A stretch of DNA of 64,000 nucleotides from Albugo candida (taxonomy: Eukaryota; Oomycota; Peronosporomycetes; Albuginales): positions 434,001 to 498,000 of the forward strand of contig JBDOQK010000021.1 of the NCBI GenBank assembly GCA_040437565.1, read 5' to 3'. This document shows positions 59,481 to 64,000 of this stretch, piece by piece. The notes beneath the pieces were generated by a model, which worked only from the letters and a program-made list of their open reading frames with translations, did no database searches and was not told where the DNA came from. Position 1 is the first letter of the stretch, and every line of letters begins with the position of its first letter. Position numbers and translations under genes: made by a program.

Positions 59481-62400
59481 AGTGAAAATGAAAAGCACCG
59501 ACACGGCAATTTCGCTGAGATCGTATCGATGTACGAGGTCAAGACAAATCCTGTCATAGCTGCGCAGAAGATGTACCGCTTGCACGAAGAGCTACACTGG
59601 ACTAACAAGCATGTAAAAGGAAACATTCGGAGCTATCTTTAAGAACTTTTCGATATTAAGACGAAACTTGCAGCTTAGGATCCCTTGTAAATGACTTGCA
59701 GGTGATGGATCGCATGTTACTAAGTCTATCGGCACATTATTGCTGTGTAACGTGTTAAAACAATCCCGAACATGACAAACTATACACCTGAATTGCTTTG
59801 AAGCATGATCATTACCGCATTAACAAGAAGGGATGAAGGGGAAATCATACTCAGTAACAAGCAAGCAAAAAAAGGCCATTATACGCAAGGCGAAACTCAG
59901 AAAGACAAATAATCGTTGACCATGCTGACAGCAAACCAGTAGCTTGAGTTTGCTAGCATTGCGGTAAAAATCATTTTAACGTGATTGATCGAGGAACAAG
60001 AAACGCAGAATAAAATCAAGCCGTTCCGATGTACAAACGTTAGCTACACATGAAGTCAAAGAAAATCCAGATAATGATCAGAAAATGCTCAAAAGCGCGA
60101 ATTTGTGATGGAAGAAGTTGAAAAGCGTGTAATTAAAGGTGATAAACCTTTCCAGCGGTACGTTGAATCGTGGTGGAATGTACATATCACAGCGTGCAAG
60201 GAATATTTTACGACACTACTGAATATGAATGATAGCGAGCGGAACCCAAGCATTCTAGGCTGTTCTGATGCTGTTGCCGCTTTAGCAGAAGAACTTGAAA
60301 CTATACTTATATCTGCCATGATTGACGAAAAGACGGTGATTCTGCTTGTAAAGACACATTATATATCCCAACAGCTGGCTGCAAATAATTCTCTCCTGCT
60401 TGAGCAATTGAACGAGAATTCCGATTGACATGGAATAACTAAACTCGTTTATTTGAAATGGTAAAAGATGTTTCAAGTGCATTCCGAACACAATCCGAAA
60501 ATCATTTATGGACCTATACTGCTCGTGATGTTGGCAGTGGAGCAAACAAGAAAGATCGACTGAAGGTCAATAAGCAAAAAAGAAGCAACTTTTCTAAAAT
60601 TTCGCTATTCAGATTGTGTGGAAGAAAATCACGTCTACGCCGAAAAACGTAGCCATATTTGCTTTGAATATATGAAGCTGATGGTTGAGCGCGGGATGCC
60701 TAAGAGCATCATGACCAATCACCGGGAATTGGTTGTGAAGATCGTGACCTTGGTAAGCAACAAAGAAAACCGGTTTGAAAAGCTCTTTGATAGGGTATTG
60801 TAGAGGGTGAATGACCCTGGAGTAAACAATGGCTAACCATATTCCGCTGTTCGCGTGGTCATGGACGGATATAAAAGCTACGTGAAGGTTTTCATGTTGA
60901 AATTTAAGATCGAAGTAGAAGTGACTGAGCACTTGAAAAGTGCTATCAAGTGGGCAATGCTACAACATGCCCATGAAGGCGATCAATCAAACCGTCATAC
61001 CAATGTTGATAATGTACAACTGGGAAACTTGGTGCGACAAGTCTTGACCGATGTGGAACAATGATTTTGCAATAGAACAGTGGATACATGGTATAATAAA
61101 ACTGGCATCGTGACATCAAGGTTGGGACAAACGCGTCTCAGCTCAACCCCGTAGACGTAACACAGCAGAAATTGATCGCAATGATGAAGATGATGTAACA
61201 TCAATCTGGGCCTCGAAATAATCTTAGGTGCATGCATTAGAGAATGGTATTAATATCAAGATTCGTGTATATTGCAAAGGTGCAGCGTTTACACCATACC
61301 AGGAACTCTTTAGCTTTAAGCCAGACACCATCAACTCTGAGAATTTGGGATTCTTCGTTACTATCATGTTCCAGTCTCAAAAAAAAAGATGAATGAGCCC
61401 GAACTGCAGAATTGGATTCTTGTTGGCCTACTTCGTGACGTTGTTGGTTGCAAGGTGAACTTCCCCTTCGAACATAAGAAAAAAATAGTTTTCAGATGTT
61501 GAATTGAATAAATCAATCAAGTAAAAGAGCCTTCATAAATTAAAATATGCAATGAAGTATAAATATGGTTACGACATTCGATGAATTCATCGAATAGGGA
61601 GAGCTGGAAGAACTTACTGAGGAAAGCCGACAAACATTCCAAACTGGCCGACTGAGCTTACGATGCGCATCATGTGCGTAGCAATGTTTCATCGGGATAC
61701 TGCGACGATATGGACTTGCAATCAAGAAACGTTGCAAGGGGATAGTACTTAGCAAAGATCAATCGGTAGAAACACCAACTGATGACTTAATAGCGGAGAA
61801 AAACTTGTGTGGAAAGACATACTGAGCAACAGTGCCGTACCTGTATACAGTGACCTTAACGGACCCAGAGAACCAAAATTGGTGAGTGGGGTCAAGTTCC
61901 AAACGAATAACTTGATCGCACAGATGCGACAAGTCTCCCTGCAAATAATGAACCAGCTAAAAAGGATACCTAAGATGACTAAAGCTCAAATTCGATCCAG
62001 ACAAACCAAATTTTTGACAATGATATTGCTAGTAGTGGAACGGACAGTGATCTCGAGGATTGGAATTTCGAGCCAGCCGTGCACGTCACAGATATGGCTA
62101 CACTAGACGAGATAATAGACAACCTTCGTGACGGTGAACAAAAATACGGAACGGAAGCGCACCAAATAGTTGTGNNNNNNNNNNNNNNNNNNNNNNNNNN
62201 NNNNNNNNNNNNNNNNNNNNNNNNNNNNNNNNNNNNNNNNNNNNNNNNNNNNNNNNNNNNNNNNNNNNNNNNNNATTCGATGAATTCATCGAATAGGGAG
62301 AGCTGGAAGAACTTACTGAGGAAAGCCGACAAACATTCCAAACTGGCCGACTGAGCTTACGATGCGCATCATGTGCGTAGCAATGTTTCATCGGGATACT

Positions 62401-64000
62401 GCGACGATATGGACTTGCAATCAAGAAACGTTGCAAGGGGATAGTACTTAGCAAAGATCAATCGGTAGAAACACCAACTGATGACTTAATAGCGGAGAAA
62501 AACTTGTGTGGAAAGACATACTGAGCAACAGTGCCGTACCTGTATACAGTGACCTTAACGGACCCAGAGAACCAAAATTGGTGAGTGGGGTCAAGTTCCA
62601 AACGAATAACTTGATCGCACAGATGCGACAAGTCTCCCTGCAAATAATGAACCAGCTAAAAAGGATACCTAAGATGACTAAAGCTCAAATTCGATCCAGA
62701 CAAACCAAATTTTTGACAATGATATTGCTAGTAGTGGAACGGACAGTGATCTCGAGGATTGGAATTTCGAGCCAGCCGTGCACGTCACAGATATGGCTAC
62801 ACTAGAAGAGATAATAGACAACCTTCGTGACGGTGAACAAAAATACGGAACGGAAGCGCACCAAATAGTTGTGAATCTACTCAAGCTGCTAGATTGCAAC
62901 AATCACTGCCAGCGAGAATTTAGTACAAAGTGTACTGATAGAGTTAGAGCATTACAAATTGTATTCAGCATTCAACATCACTCATGGATAGTCGTGGGAA
63001 GCCTGGATTGCACGAAAGAGACATCTAAATTCTTAAGAATTATTGCCAAGCTATGCGATCACCACATGTAAAATTGTGGAGCAATGCAATGGATCCCGAG
63101 TTGGCTTCTTTGAGAAAAAAGAGTACGAAAAGTATTTTGCGGTCAGATATACTGGTGGGAAACTACCTATCAAAACAATGTGAGTCTTGGATCTGAGCAT
63201 AGATCTGTTTTTGGTACGTGGTGTGGTTCAAGTAACGAGTTGGTGACAAGCAGAGAGCTGTAACCGATTATAAGAATACTTTATCTACCGTGGCAAGCAT
63301 GGCCAAATTAAAATGTGTATTGGGGTAAGCATCTTACAACATCTCACACTCTATCAGTACGACATCAGGAATGCCTTTTCCAATGCTTCTCTATGCATCA
63401 AGCAATTTCTGGAGGATGACGAAAACTATCCTTGGAAAAACAAAGGAATGAGCAACGTCATTGACAAACTACTATATGAAAAAAAAGGTTTCATTAAGAA
63501 GAAAGTGGAACACCGAACTGAATCACTGCTATATTGACTGTACTATGGCTAGCACGGTCTACGCGCTTCGAAATCTCTTATGCGGTACACTAAGCAAGTC
63601 ACTGGTTGCATGCACCCCTACAAGTGAGTGCCAGCTGGTTGGGCGGTTCGCAAAGTACCCAAAAGCGTTAAGCTTCCGCTTATGCAAAAGGAAAATGTAG
63701 AAATTGCTGCTTTCGAACTTACAAGCAAAAGCGACGCTGCCTTTGAAGGTGGCAAAGGTGACCGCAAATTGATCAGCGGGGTGATACATTGGGTGAATGG
63801 TGTGAAATTTACTTGCCATAAGCAAACAGCGGTAGATCTATCCACCGTGGAAGCTGATTCCGCGTCGGCTTCAAACGCGGGACAAGAATTATTGGGATGC
63901 ATGAACTGCTCATTGAATTGGCCTTCCGGGTAGTATTGCCAATTACGATGGAGATTTGTTTTTACTTTGTGTCGAAAATCAGCTAGTGTATAGAGAAACC
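59481..64000 (+). mobile_element. Ty1/Copia LTR retrotransposon, broken, runs off the window
   Basis: Plus-strand regions in the order expected for Copia: a gag region (59500-59720) with the family's helix-rich pattern, an integrase-like region near 60850-60960 (MDGYKSYVKVFML...K), a reverse-transcriptase piece near 63330-63400 (YQYDIRNAFSNASL) and an RNase H region near 63730-63900 (KSDAAFEGGKGDRKLISG...TVEADSASASNAGQE). The element carries many breaks and looks old. The left LTR was not identified and the right end lies beyond 64000. About 700 bp at 61576-62873 is gap artefact. Confidence 0.75.
62175..62274. other. Assembly gap (100 N) with repeated flank, in the Copia element
   Basis: Exactly 100 N. 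Bases 61576-62174 (599 bp) recur as 62275-62873 with at least one mismatch. Confidence 0.95.

Noticed and set aside
60105-60428. 107-codon plus-strand frame as a host gene
   Set aside because: It lies inside the Copia element between its gag and integrase regions and is best counted as part of that fossil.
1-64000. CRISPR arrays, bacterial operons or ribosomal RNA genes
   Set aside because: No regularly spaced direct repeats, no gene clusters with short spacing, and no rRNA-like sequence; the window is eukaryotic.

Overview
The window looks like an accessory, transposon-rich segment of an oomycete genome, most likely a white rust (Albugo). Three things support this. A 594-residue secreted protein carries the C-x2-C-x5-G ('CCG') signature known from Albugo effectors. 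Copies of the plant/oomycete-type telomere motif CCCTAAA occur at the left end. A sequence resembling the oomycete initiator core promoter lies just upstream of the effector. Base composition is moderately AT-rich and the genes I can recognise have no introns. The species is an inference. Layout: 0-9 kb holds a small inverted-repeat element, unassigned degenerate sequence, and a broken pepsin-type aspartyl protease on the minus strand (4.8-6.2 kb). At 10.3-11.4 kb a relic of the CCG-effector family abuts a Ty3/Gypsy LTR fragment. 11.4-17 kb is gene-poor. A tRNA-derived SINE with a clear target-site duplication (17.2-17.7 kb) is followed by an intact-looking secreted nucleoside-hydrolase-like gene (17.8-19.0 kb). 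At 21.9-24.1 kb two more SINEs in opposite orientation bracket a decayed ORF1-like coding region and a tRNA-like sequence. At 24.2-33.2 kb lies a decayed retroelement-like block, split by about 4.75 kb that contains the intact CCG effector gene (28.2-30.0 kb). A second, unsplit copy of the block lies at 44.2-48.9 kb. At 33.5-43 kb are a decayed DDE transposase of a fungal/oomycete type, two non-LTR (LINE) halves facing each other across an assembly gap, and a Ty3/Gypsy gag-protease fragment with its LTR. At 49-53.7 kb is a nest of short inverted-repeat DNA elements, some with a Mutator-type transposase remnant. At 54.4-58 kb are a decayed Tc1/mariner transposase and a Mutator-like (MULE) transposase with its terminal inverted repeats. 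At 59.5 kb to the end is a broken Ty1/Copia element that runs off the window. Only two genes look intact and likely host-functional: the secreted nucleoside hydrolase and the secreted CCG protein. Both have N-terminal signal sequences and are isolated among transposons, the usual setting for fast-evolving secreted proteins in biotrophic oomycetes. Twelve runs of exactly 100 N occur; ten have the sequence left of the gap repeated on its right side, so these local 'tandem duplications' are most likely scaffolding artefacts.
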